DNA from: an uncultured Collinsella sp.
Lineage (GTDB): Bacteria > Actinomycetota > Coriobacteriia > Coriobacteriales > Coriobacteriaceae
Direction of reading: 5' to 3'
Length of the DNA: 13,646 nt
NCBI GenBank assembly: GCA_902496005.1
Contig: CABUZI010000043.1
Coordinates: forward strand, 1 to 13,646
Part shown: positions 7,739-13,539 of the stretch, one piece after another
Layout: every line of letters begins with the position of its first letter
How positions within the stretch are numbered: position 1 is the stretch's first letter
Position numbers and translations under genes: made by a program
Notes under the pieces: model-generated
What the model was told of the DNA's origin: nothing
Database searches by the model: none
Seen by the model: only the letters and a program-made list of their open reading frames with translations

Positions 7739-7793
7739 TTAGCAAAACTTGCAAAAGTTAGCAAAAGTTGCAAAAATTAGCAAAACCTGCAAA
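7739..7793. repeat. Phased GCAAA iteron array (19-bp tandem repeat)
   Basis: Two sub-motifs alternate: TTAGCAAAA (7739, 7758, 7777) and TTGCAAA or CTGCAAA (7749, 7768, 7787), giving a 19-bp tandem unit of almost three copies. The G of each GCAAA lies at 7742, 7751, 7761, 7770, 7780 and 7789, i.e. steps of 9, 10, 9, 10 and 9 bp. This is close to one helical turn, so all six lie on the same DNA face and their A-tracts could bend the DNA. It directly abuts the decayed ATPase gene and is probably that gene's former operator or promoter region. Confidence 0.75.
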
Positions 7794-8270
7794 GGGGCCA
7801 CCATGGATCGCAGCAAATGTCTCCGCCATGCCAGGCATGCTCGAAGATATTATCGAGCGAACCAAAGAAGCGGCAGATAGCCGCCTCTCACAGCCTCGCG
7901 CGTGCATAAGCGGCGTTGAGATTGGGCCCGTCGGCATCGATTGGACATATGCTCAGGAGACTCAGGGTAACTGGCGCACGTGCATGAATGGCGTCTTCAG
8001 GCAACTCGAGAAGCATGACATCGAGCTTCTCTCGAAACGACCTATCGGGAGCTTTCCGATAAAGACATTGAGTTTTTGCTCGCGATGCTGCCCGATTCTG
8101 GCCCCAGCAGGGTCTCAGAAATTGCCAAGCGTATGGACGTCGCCAACAACTATGCAAGTCAATACAAACGCCGCCTCCTGGAGGACGGCGTTATCGGGGA
8201 ACGTGGACGTGGCCTCGTCGGCTTCGATATCCCCGCGTTCAGGGAATTCTTGAACGAGAAGGCGTTTTAG
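7794..8270 (+). pseudogene. Decayed ATP-binding protein (AAA-type ATPase with C-terminal winged helix)
   Basis: Remnants in two frames. Frame one, about 7801-8034, reads from NVSAMPGMLEDIIERTKEAA to NWRTCMNGVFRQLEKHDIELL. In the family I recall, such segments lie just after Walker A (the GKT-containing P-loop) and just before Walker B. Frame two, about 8031-8270, reads from TTYRELSDKDIEFLLAMLP through a winged helix (SRVSEIAKRMDVANNYASQY then RGLVGFDIPAFREFL) and ends in TAG at 8268-8270. The P-loop before the first block and the Walker B/sensor region between the blocks are both missing, and the junction near 8030 changes frame, so a working ATPase is not possible. A 64-residue peptide could still start at ATG 8076 and carry only the winged helix, but I see no good ribosome site for it. 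Family assignment is from remembered motif order and is moderately secure. Confidence 0.65.
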
Positions 8271-8297
8271 CACGCCGGAATTGTCCGCGGAAGCATC

Positions 8298-8368
8298 AAC
8301 GCATGGCAATCAGCATTCCTCTTGATAAGGATTGCAAGCATTTCCACCAACACCGATTGCCATGCGTT
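8298..8368. repeat. 71-bp element with perfect 14-bp terminal inverted repeats
   Basis: AACGCATGGCAATC (8298-8311) is the exact reverse complement of GATTGCCATGCGTT (8355-8368), with 43 nt between. The inside holds a small TCCT/AGGA stem and the near-repeats AGCATTCC and AGCATTTCC. No target-site duplication is visible at the flanks. It lies between the ATPase remnant and the end of the convergent reductase gene. It could be a miniature mobile element or a strong RNA hairpin in the 3' UTR of either gene; no U-tract supports termination. Confidence 0.7.
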
Positions 8369-8378
8369 CTCCTTGCCC

Positions 8379-8909
8379 TTAGGCCAGCTTGCGAGCGAGC
8401 TCTCGCACCTCTTCCAACTTGGGCGAGGAGGCCATGCTGTCGCGCTCGGTCATGCCGCTAATGGTGACAATGCCCTGGTCCTCCCACTTGCAGTAGGCAC
8501 AGGCTGACTTGTACATAGCGATCGCCGCATCATAGACGCCCTCACTGTGGCTATCGAGCAAAAGGGCCGTCTTGGTGAACGGGAAGCCCGTAGCACCAAA
8601 GGCGTACAGGCGGTCAATGGCGGCCTTCTCCTGCGCGGTGATATCGAACCAGTAGATAGGCGAGGCAAAGACGACCATATCTGCGTCTTTCAGCGACTCG
8701 ATCACGTTGGCCATGTCATCCTTCTGCACGCAGACGCCCTCATGGGCGAAGCAGTACTGGCATCCCAAGCAGCCGGCGATCTTCTTGCTGGCAACGCGGA
8801 CGACCTCGACCGCATTGCCGCCTTCACGCGCGGTCTCGGCAAACGCCTCGACCATGGTGTCGGTATTGGCTCCCTTGCGCGGGCTACCACTCAATACAAC
8901 GATTTTCAT
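8379..8909 (-). CDS. Flavodoxin-fold NAD(P)H/FMN-dependent oxidoreductase
   Basis: A 176-residue cytoplasmic protein of the NADPH-dependent FMN reductase/flavodoxin-like family, which passes electrons from NAD(P)H through bound FMN to quinones, iron or other acceptors. GSPRKGANT (8-16) after the first beta strand is the FMN-phosphate loop. ASPIYWFDITAQEKAAIDR (81-99) is the typical second flavin-contact segment. A Cys cluster at 47-60 (CLGCQYCF, then GVC) is common in this subfamily and may be redox active or bind metal. The ATG at 8909 has the purine-rich ribosome site AAGGAGAGGG (minus strand, 8916-8925). A perfect 8-bp hairpin sits directly before that site. The gene follows the hydrolase gene in the same direction after 145 nt and has its own candidate promoter. 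The physiological substrate cannot be read from the sequence. Confidence 0.88.
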   Translation of the reverse strand: MKIVVLSGSPRKGANTDTMVEAFAETAREGGNAVEVVRVASKKIAGCLGCQYCFAHEGVCVQKDDMANVIESLKDADMVVFASPIYWFDITAQEKAAIDRLYAFGATGFPFTKTALLLDSHSEGVYDAAIAMYKSACAYCKWEDQGIVTISGMTERDSMASSPKLEEVRELARKLA

Positions 8910-8925
8910 AGGATTCCCTCTCCTT

Positions 8926-8947
8926 CATGCTGCAGGCGCGCAGCATG
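8926..8947 (-). promoter_or_regulatory. Hairpin/dyad directly upstream of the reductase ribosome site
   Basis: CATGCTGC (8926-8933) and GCAGCATG (8940-8947) are perfect 8-bp arms with a 6-nt centre. In the minus-strand transcript the hairpin ends immediately before AAGGAG, so it could affect ribosome access or mRNA stability. As DNA it could be an operator just downstream of the promoter. Confidence 0.5.
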
Positions 8948-8951
8948 TTTT

Positions 8952-8981
8952 CTTGTAACCTAAACGTATGGAGTTATTCAA
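8952..8981 (-). promoter_or_regulatory. Candidate promoter of the reductase gene, with a MerR half-site
   Basis: On the minus strand TTGAAT (8976-8981) is followed, after 18 bp, by TACAAG (8952-8957). The spacer ends in TTTAGGT (plus strand ACCTAAA, 8958-8964). This is the same 7-mer that forms each arm of the MerR dyad at 10959-10978 and sits one base from the equivalent place. Only one half-site is present. Confidence 0.3.
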
Positions 8982-9054
8982 TCGCCTCGTTTCAACTACT
9001 CCCACTCTTTAGAAGAATCGTTGCTGGAGACTTGGCATTAAATCAAGGCGCGCC

Positions 9055-10026
9055 TTATTTCAGGTATTCCTCAAAGAATGCCTTCAGCTTTCCAAACGGA
9101 ATGATATCCATCTGATCGTAGAGGTCGGTATGGCTGGCACCGGGGATAATGAGCAATTCCTTGTTGTCCCCCGTCAGCTTGCCGTACGCGGTTTCGCTGA
9201 AATAGCGGGAGTGCGCCTTCTCGCCATGCACCAGCAACACAGCAGAGCGGATTTCGCCGGCGTACTGCAAGATCGGCATATTCAAAAACGACAGCGAGGA
9301 CGTCACATTCCAGCCGCCATTGGAGCCAAGGCTGCGGGGATGGTAGCCTCGCGGAGTCTTGTAGTAGGCGTAATAGTCCGCCACAAACTGCGGCGCGTCC
9401 TCCGGCAGCGGATCGACCACGCCGCCCGCCAGCGCGTAACTGCCGTTTTTATAATCCTCGGTGCGCTGTACATTCAGCGCTTTCCGCTTTTCGAAGCGTG
9501 CCTGCTCAGAATCCTCGGCGTCAAAATAGCCATTGGCGGTCACGCGGGTCATGTCGTACATCGTCATAGCCGCGGTAGCTTTGATGCGGGTGTCGATGGC
9601 CGCCGCATTGATTGCCATGCCGCCCCAACCGCAGATGCCGATGATGCCGATGCGCTCCGGGTCAACGTTATTCTGCACGGAGAGGAAATCCACCGCGGCG
9701 CAGAAATCCTCGGTGTTGATGTCCGGCGATGCTACATAGCGGGGCGCACCGCCGCTCTCGCCGGTATAGGACGGGTCGAAGGCAATCGCGAAAAAGCCCA
9801 GCTCCGCCATTTTCTGCGCATAAAGGCCGGACGTTTGCTCCTTCACCGCGCCAAACGGACCGCTGACGGCGATGGCAGGCAGCTTGCCCTCCGCGTTCTT
9901 TGGCACGTAGACGTCGGCCGCCAGCGTGATGCCGTATCGGTTGTGGAAGGTCGCCTTACTGTGCTCAACCTTGTCGCTTTTGGGGAACACCTTGTCCCAT
10001 TCCTGCGTCAGATTCAACTGTTCCAT
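9055..10026 (-). CDS. Alpha/beta hydrolase, dienelactone hydrolase-like (YcjY-type)
   Basis: A 323-residue alpha/beta hydrolase with no signal peptide. The nucleophile elbow is G130-I131-C132-G133-W134-G135, so the nucleophile is Cys as in dienelactone hydrolase rather than the usual Ser. The catalytic His is H299 (GASHTDLYD), and an acid is available near HGEKAHSR (E269 region). An oxyanion-type loop (VSGPFGA, 54-60) follows the third strand. The length and the GESGG and HGEKAHS patterns match the large YcjY-like group of enteric and gut bacteria, whose substrates are mostly unknown (esters, thioesters or lactones). The ATG at 10026 has AGGAGG 7 nt upstream (10034-10039), inside the end of the preceding gene; the genes are 2 nt apart and probably translationally coupled. 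It is co-regulated from the MerR-type promoter at 10951-10981. Confidence 0.88.
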   Translation of the reverse strand: MEQLNLTQEWDKVFPKSDKVEHSKATFHNRYGITLAADVYVPKNAEGKLPAIAVSGPFGAVKEQTSGLYAQKMAELGFFAIAFDPSYTGESGGAPRYVASPDINTEDFCAAVDFLSVQNNVDPERIGIIGICGWGGMAINAAAIDTRIKATAAMTMYDMTRVTANGYFDAEDSEQARFEKRKALNVQRTEDYKNGSYALAGGVVDPLPEDAPQFVADYYAYYKTPRGYHPRSLGSNGGWNVTSSLSFLNMPILQYAGEIRSAVLLVHGEKAHSRYFSETAYGKLTGDNKELLIIPGASHTDLYDQMDIIPFGKLKAFFEEYLK

Positions 10027-10028
10027 GT

Positions 10029-10793
10029 TTAAGCCTCCTGGTTAGTCGCTGTAAGGTATTCCTCGTCGTCCACGGGCTCCAGCCACTCGTTGGAGGTCTC
10101 CTCGCCCGGAACCTCCAGCGCGAGATGGGAGAACCAGCTGTCGGGCGCGGCCCCGTGCCAATGTTTCACGCCTGGGGCGATGTTGACCACGTCGCCGGGG
10201 CGCAGCTCCTGTGCCGGTTTGCCCCATTCCTGATAAAATCCTCGACCAGCCACGCAGACGAGGATCTGCCCGCCGTCGCTTTTGGCGTGATGGACGTGCC
10301 AGTTATTGCGGCAGCCGGGCTCAAACGTCACGTTGTAGACGCCGACCTGGTCGGTGGAAAGGGGCGCGAGGTAGCTTTGCCCGATAAAGTACTTCGCAAA
10401 TGCGTCGTTGGGGGCGCCGATAGGAAAAGCCATCTCGTTTTGGTGCTGCGCCTTTGCGTCGGCAGCGTCTTCGTCCGCCCAGACCTCCTTCGCCATGCGA
10501 AAGGCCGCCCACGCCTTGGGCCATCCCGCATAAAACGCCGCATGCGTAAGGATTTCCGCTATCTCAGTCCTGGTCACGCCGTTGTTCTTTGCGGACATCA
10601 GATGATATTGAAACGAAGAGTCCGTCAGCCCCTGCGCCATCAGGGCCACAACCGTCACCACGCTGCGGTCTCGAAGGGAAAGCCTGTCTTCTCGGCTCCA
10701 TACCTCGCCGAACAGCACGTCATCATTGAGCTGTGCAAATTTGGGGGCAAAATCCCCCAGGGCATCTCTGCCCGCCGTCTGCTTGATCGTCAT
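10029..10793 (-). CDS. Carboxymuconolactone decarboxylase (CMD)-cupin fusion protein
   Basis: A 254-residue two-domain protein. Residues about 18-106 are a CMD/AhpD-like helical domain (RDRSVVTVVALMAQG, then TRTEIAEILTHAAFYAGW). It lacks the CxxC of AhpD peroxidase, so it is not an alkylhydroperoxidase of that type; H84 and E80 remain. Residues about 150-230 are a cupin barrel with metal ligands H166, H168 and H211 (WHVHH; APGVKHWHG). The usual Glu of cupin motif 1 is Gln176. The start is ATG 10793 because AGGAGGA (10801-10807) is 7 nt away; the frame is open 29 codons further up without a ribosome site. It is first in an operon with the alpha/beta hydrolase. CMD-cupin fusions recur near oxidoreductases and MerR/LysR regulators, and the reaction is not established. 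Decarboxylation, tautomerisation or detoxification of a small carbonyl compound is inference. Confidence 0.88.
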   Translation of the reverse strand: MTIKQTAGRDALGDFAPKFAQLNDDVLFGEVWSREDRLSLRDRSVVTVVALMAQGLTDSSFQYHLMSAKNNGVTRTEIAEILTHAAFYAGWPKAWAAFRMAKEVWADEDAADAKAQHQNEMAFPIGAPNDAFAKYFIGQSYLAPLSTDQVGVYNVTFEPGCRNNWHVHHAKSDGGQILVCVAGRGFYQEWGKPAQELRPGDVVNIAPGVKHWHGAAPDSWFSHLALEVPGEETSNEWLEPVDDEEYLTATNQEA

Positions 10794-10892
10794 GTTTGAT
10801 TCCTCCTGTCGATGGTTTTGAGTGCAAAACTGCTTCCGCGCAGCTAAGCCGCGCCTAGACCCCATGCCCATTCGTTGCACCTGCTCAAGGGC

Positions 10893-10920
10893 GGGGTGAC
10901 CGGCGATTACGGAACACCCC
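10893..10920 (-). ncRNA. Hairpin in the leader of the CMD-cupin/hydrolase operon
   Basis: GGGGTG (10893-10898) pairs with CACCCC (10915-10920). After a small internal loop, CCG (10900-10902) pairs with CGG (10910-10912). With the promoter at 10951-10981, the leader is about 150 nt and begins with this hairpin. No recognised riboswitch motif or U-tract is present; it may only be a structured leader. Confidence 0.3.
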
Positions 10921-10950
10921 TTGCGCTCCCGATTTGTATTGACGAGAATG

Positions 10951-10981
10951 AAGGTAATACCTAAACCTAACTTTAGGTCAA
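10951..10981 (-). promoter_or_regulatory. MerR-type promoter/operator of the CMD-cupin/hydrolase operon
   Basis: On the minus strand, -35 TTGACC (10976-10981) and -10 TACCTT (10951-10956) are separated by 19 bp. This overlong spacer is the hallmark of promoters untwisted by MerR-family activators. The spacer region is covered by the dyad ACCTAAA (10959-10965), six bases, TTTAGGT (10972-10978). The geometry matches the B. subtilis AdhR promoter as I recall it (TTGACT, 19-bp spacer with an inverted repeat, TATAAT). The MerR gene starts 32 nt beyond on the other strand, so the same site could also control it. Confidence 0.75.
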
Positions 10982-11012
10982 GGAGTAAATTCGAGATTTG
11001 TCCGGAGGGACC

Positions 11013-11453
11013 ATGTACACAATCGGACAGGTGGCGGAGATGTTCGATCTGCCCGTTTCCACGCTGCGGTATTACGACAAGCAGGGATTGTTCCCGGAAT
11101 TGGAGCGGACATCCGGCATTCGCCGATTCGGCGATACGGAACTCGAGGCGCTTCGGGTCATCGAATGTTTAAAGAAGGCTGGGATGGAGATCAAGGACAT
11201 CCGACTGTTCATGGAGTGGTGCGCAGAAGGCCCATCGACATATCCCAAGCGCAAGGCCATGTTCGAGGAGCGGAAGGCCCACATGGAGTCGGAGATCGCG
11301 AACATGAACCGTGCGCTGGATATGTTGAAGTTCAAATGCTGGTACTACGAGCAGGCGATTCAGGATGGCAACGAGGATAGAGTGAAGGCGCTGATCCCCG
11401 ACGATTTGCCGGAAGAGATCAAAGATACCTACGATAACGCCCACGCTCAATAA
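11013..11453 (+). CDS. MerR-family transcriptional regulator (AdhR/NmlR-like)
   Basis: A 146-residue DNA-binding regulator. The N-terminal winged helix-turn-helix opens with MYTIGQVAEMFDLPVSTLRYYD (1-22), followed by the wing with G35-I36-R37-R38-F39. A dimerisation helix spans about 75-112. Cys are at 52, 70 and 109. C52, in IECLKKAGM, matches the position reported as essential in B. subtilis AdhR, which senses formaldehyde and methylglyoxal; the larger metal-binding loop of MerR/CueR is absent. ATG 11013 is chosen because GGAGGG (11004-11009) lies directly before it; a TTG at 10998 would put that site inside the gene. The gene is divergent from the CMD-cupin/hydrolase operon and should activate it from the dyad at 10959-10978. 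Target and inducer are inferred from similarity and layout. Confidence 0.9.
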   Translation: MYTIGQVAEMFDLPVSTLRYYDKQGLFPELERTSGIRRFGDTELEALRVIECLKKAGMEIKDIRLFMEWCAEGPSTYPKRKAMFEERKAHMESEIANMNRALDMLKFKCWYYEQAIQDGNEDRVKALIPDDLPEEIKDTYDNAHAQ

Positions 11454-11514
11454 TGCCGCCCGATGCTCAAGGGGCTTTGGCAAGGAGTCGTTTTAGGCAG
11501 ACATGCAAAAAGGA

Positions 11515-11542
11515 AGCCTCCGAACCAGAAGGTTCGGAGGCT
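11515..11542 (-). terminator. Strong intrinsic terminator between convergent MerR and LysR genes
   Basis: A perfect 12-bp stem, AGCCTCCGAACC (11515-11526) with GGTTCGGAGGCT (11531-11542), closes on an AGAA tetraloop. On the minus strand it is followed by TCCTTTTTG, a good U-tract, so it terminates the LysR gene 48 nt past its stop. On the plus strand GTTATT follows, so it may also serve the MerR gene. Confidence 0.85.
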
Positions 11543-11590
11543 GTTATTCCCGTTGTCCCCATAGGCATAAGCGCATCTGCTCGCGATTGC

Positions 11591-12490
11591 CTATCGATGC
11601 TTTGCCTCGAGCGCGGCAGACACCGCATCGAGGAACTCCCGCACATGGTCTGCGGGGTGCGACGAATGAAGCAGCCCGTAAGACACGAGACAGTCCCAAT
11701 CGGTAGGGACGGTTTTGAGCATGGGGTGGACGTTGGCCCACAACGGCAGCGTCGCAAGCGCGAGGTCCTCGTTCGCGCCGCGATTGAACACCTCCGCCCG
11801 ATATTGCGGGAAGTCTACGAGCGCGATTTGAGGATGATGCAAGAGTATCTCGTCGCGCACGCGGTCGATTTCGGCGTTCCAGCCCCGGCGTATAAGCATA
11901 AGACTGTGATTGTGGAGGTCGTCGAATGTGACGATGTCGCGTTTGGCGAGTTCGTTGTCGACGGGAACGGCGCACCAGAGCGGCTCGCGCGAAAGCTCGA
12001 GGCCCAGGCACCCGCGCTCTTTAAGAAAGGCATCGTCGAAAATCCCCGCCACGATATCCATGTCTTGCCCGAGGTTCGCCAAACCGCGTGCCGCCGAGGG
12101 TGTGTTTTCAAACGTGACCACCTGAAGGCTCATGCCAGGGCAACGTTCCTTCACCTTCGGCCACAGCTTCGTGAGCGGCGTGCTGGGCGTCATGAGCGAC
12201 ACTCCCACGCGGATGATGCGCTTCTCTCCACGCTCGGCGACGCGGGCGCGTGCGATTGATTCTTGAGAGTACTGCACGATATGGCGGGCGTCGGCGAGCA
12301 GCGACCTGCCTGCTCGCGTAAGCGAAAGCCCCTGATGCGATCGGTGGAACAGCGTAAGGCCTAGCCGCGACTCCAGCAGGTTCATCTGCTTGATGACGGC
12401 CGTGGGCGTGATGAAGGACTCTTGTGCCGCCTTGGAGAAGCTGCCCGCCTCCGCCACGCGGATGAAAGTGTCAAGCTGTGGGTTGTACAT
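11591..12490 (-). CDS. LysR-family transcriptional regulator
   Basis: A 299-residue regulator. The N-terminal winged helix-turn-helix has the family pattern: LDTFIRVAEAGSFSKAAQ (6-23), TPTAVIKQMNLLESRLGLTLF (28-48), then the wing to about 62 (SLTRAG). A linker helix (65-85) follows, then a two-lobed effector-binding domain (about 92-295) that binds a small, unidentified co-inducer; no substrate can be predicted from it. The start is ATG 12490, with AGGAGG (12495-12500) 4 nt away; an upstream in-frame GTG would place that site inside the gene. It is divergent from the aldo/keto reductase gene across a 129-bp gap holding an AT-rich dyad with a T-N11-A core, the usual LysR arrangement in which the regulator controls its divergent neighbour and itself. 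Confidence 0.9.
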   Translation of the reverse strand: MYNPQLDTFIRVAEAGSFSKAAQESFITPTAVIKQMNLLESRLGLTLFHRSHQGLSLTRAGRSLLADARHIVQYSQESIARARVAERGEKRIIRVGVSLMTPSTPLTKLWPKVKERCPGMSLQVVTFENTPSAARGLANLGQDMDIVAGIFDDAFLKERGCLGLELSREPLWCAVPVDNELAKRDIVTFDDLHNHSLMLIRRGWNAEIDRVRDEILLHHPQIALVDFPQYRAEVFNRGANEDLALATLPLWANVHPMLKTVPTDWDCLVSYGLLHSSHPADHVREFLDAVSAALEAKHR

Positions 12491-12519
12491 CGATCCTCCT
12501 GTCACGCATTATGTGCCGT

Positions 12520-12538
12520 ATATACCCCATGGTTATAT
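12520..12538. promoter_or_regulatory. Candidate LysR operator in the LysR-AKR divergent gap
   Basis: ATATA (12520-12524) and TATAT (12534-12538) with CC/GG inside (12526-12527 and 12531-12532) form a 19-bp dyad, symmetrical at 7 of 9 pairs. It includes T12523-N11-A12535, the LysR box. TTATAT (12533-12538) could be the -10 of the reductase and TATATA that of the LysR gene, so the site may overlap both promoters. Confidence 0.5.
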
Positions 12539-12619
12539 CCATCATTCCAACGTGAACTTCTCGCACGTCAGCAAACGCCGTAGCATTGCATTCGAAAAGT
12601 CACCATTAAGGAGGAGACC

Positions 12620-13468
12620 ATGGAGTATCTGAAGCTCAATAACGACGTAGAGATGTCCATCGAAGGTTTGGGCACCTTCCTCATGACCCCGGTCGAGGCC
12701 GAGGCGGCCGCAACCGCCGCGCTCGCGGCTGGCTACGAGCACATCGACACCGCCAACGCCTACATGAACGAGCGCGCCGTGGGCCGTGCCATCGCCAAGA
12801 GCGGCATCGCGCGCGACAAGATCTTCGTCTCCACCAAGCTCTGGCCGAGCGTCTACGACGCAGGCATGCCGGCGGTGGACGCCACGCTCCAGCGCCTGGG
12901 GCTCGACTACGTCGACATGCTCATCCTGCACCAGCCGGTAGGCGACTACCTGGTCGCGTGGCGCACGATGGAGGAGGCGTACCGCGCGGGCAAGGTGCGC
13001 GCCCTCGGCCTCTCCAACTTCCCGCAAGACAAGATCACCGAGGTCATCGAGGTCGCCGACATCATGCCGCAGCTCGTGACCGTTGAGTGCCACCCCTATC
13101 ACGCCCAGCGCGACCTGCGCGCCTACCTCGCGCCGTACGGCACGGTGATCGAGGCGTGGTACCCGCTCGGCCACGGCGACAAAGGTCTTCTGGAGGAGCC
13201 CGTCTTCGTCGCTCTCGCCGAGAAGTACGGCAAGACCCCGGCCCAGGTGATCCTGCGCTGGCACGTGCAGATGGGCACCTCCATCATCCCCGGCTCCAAG
13301 AACCCCGCCCACATCGCCGACAACGCGAACATCTTCGACTTCTCCCTCACCGAAGACGAGATGGCCGAGATTGCCAAGCTCGACGGGACCATGACCTACT
13401 ACACCGCCACTGAGGAAGCACTCGAGGGCTACCTGGCCATACGCCCCGATTTCGACGCGCAGGAGTAG
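12620..13468 (+). CDS. Aldo/keto reductase
   Basis: A 282-residue NAD(P)H-dependent reductase of carbonyl compounds, cytoplasmic, (beta/alpha)8 barrel. The full catalytic tetrad is visible: D43 and Y48 (HIDTANAY), K73 (STKLW) and H104 (LILHQP). GLSNF (130-134) and VECHPYH (about 155-161) are the usual barrel motifs. In the cofactor-binding segment near the C-terminus (IIPGSKNPAHIADN), the common Arg that contacts the NADPH 2'-phosphate is replaced by His, so cofactor preference is uncertain. The length is normal for the prokaryotic AKR5-type group. The ATG has AAGGAGGAGA (12608-12617) directly upstream. It is divergent from the LysR gene, its likely regulator, and is followed by a flavodoxin reading frame, a pairing common in Coriobacteriia redox clusters (recalled, not searched). 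Confidence 0.92.
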   Translation: MEYLKLNNDVEMSIEGLGTFLMTPVEAEAAATAALAAGYEHIDTANAYMNERAVGRAIAKSGIARDKIFVSTKLWPSVYDAGMPAVDATLQRLGLDYVDMLILHQPVGDYLVAWRTMEEAYRAGKVRALGLSNFPQDKITEVIEVADIMPQLVTVECHPYHAQRDLRAYLAPYGTVIEAWYPLGHGDKGLLEEPVFVALAEKYGKTPAQVILRWHVQMGTSIIPGSKNPAHIADNANIFDFSLTEDEMAEIAKLDGTMTYYTATEEALEGYLAIRPDFDAQE

Positions 13469-13539
13469 CGCTCAGACGATAACGGACCAACCAAGCCGCC
13501 GCCGAGGACCAGTCGGCTGTCGAGGGCGAGCCCGCCGCA

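Noticed and set aside
9045..9056. Perfect 12-bp palindrome AAGGCGCGCCTT at the end of the hydrolase gene
   Set aside because: No loop or T-run, so not a terminator; short GC palindromes of this size are expected by chance in such DNA.
9130..10032. 300-codon plus-strand frame opposite the alpha/beta hydrolase
   Set aside because: Antisense shadow; the minus strand has the full hydrolase fold, ribosome site and operon context.
10029..10880. Longer start (10880) for the CMD-cupin protein
   Set aside because: The extra 29 residues have no family match and no ribosome site; ATG 10793 has AGGAGGA at 7 nt.
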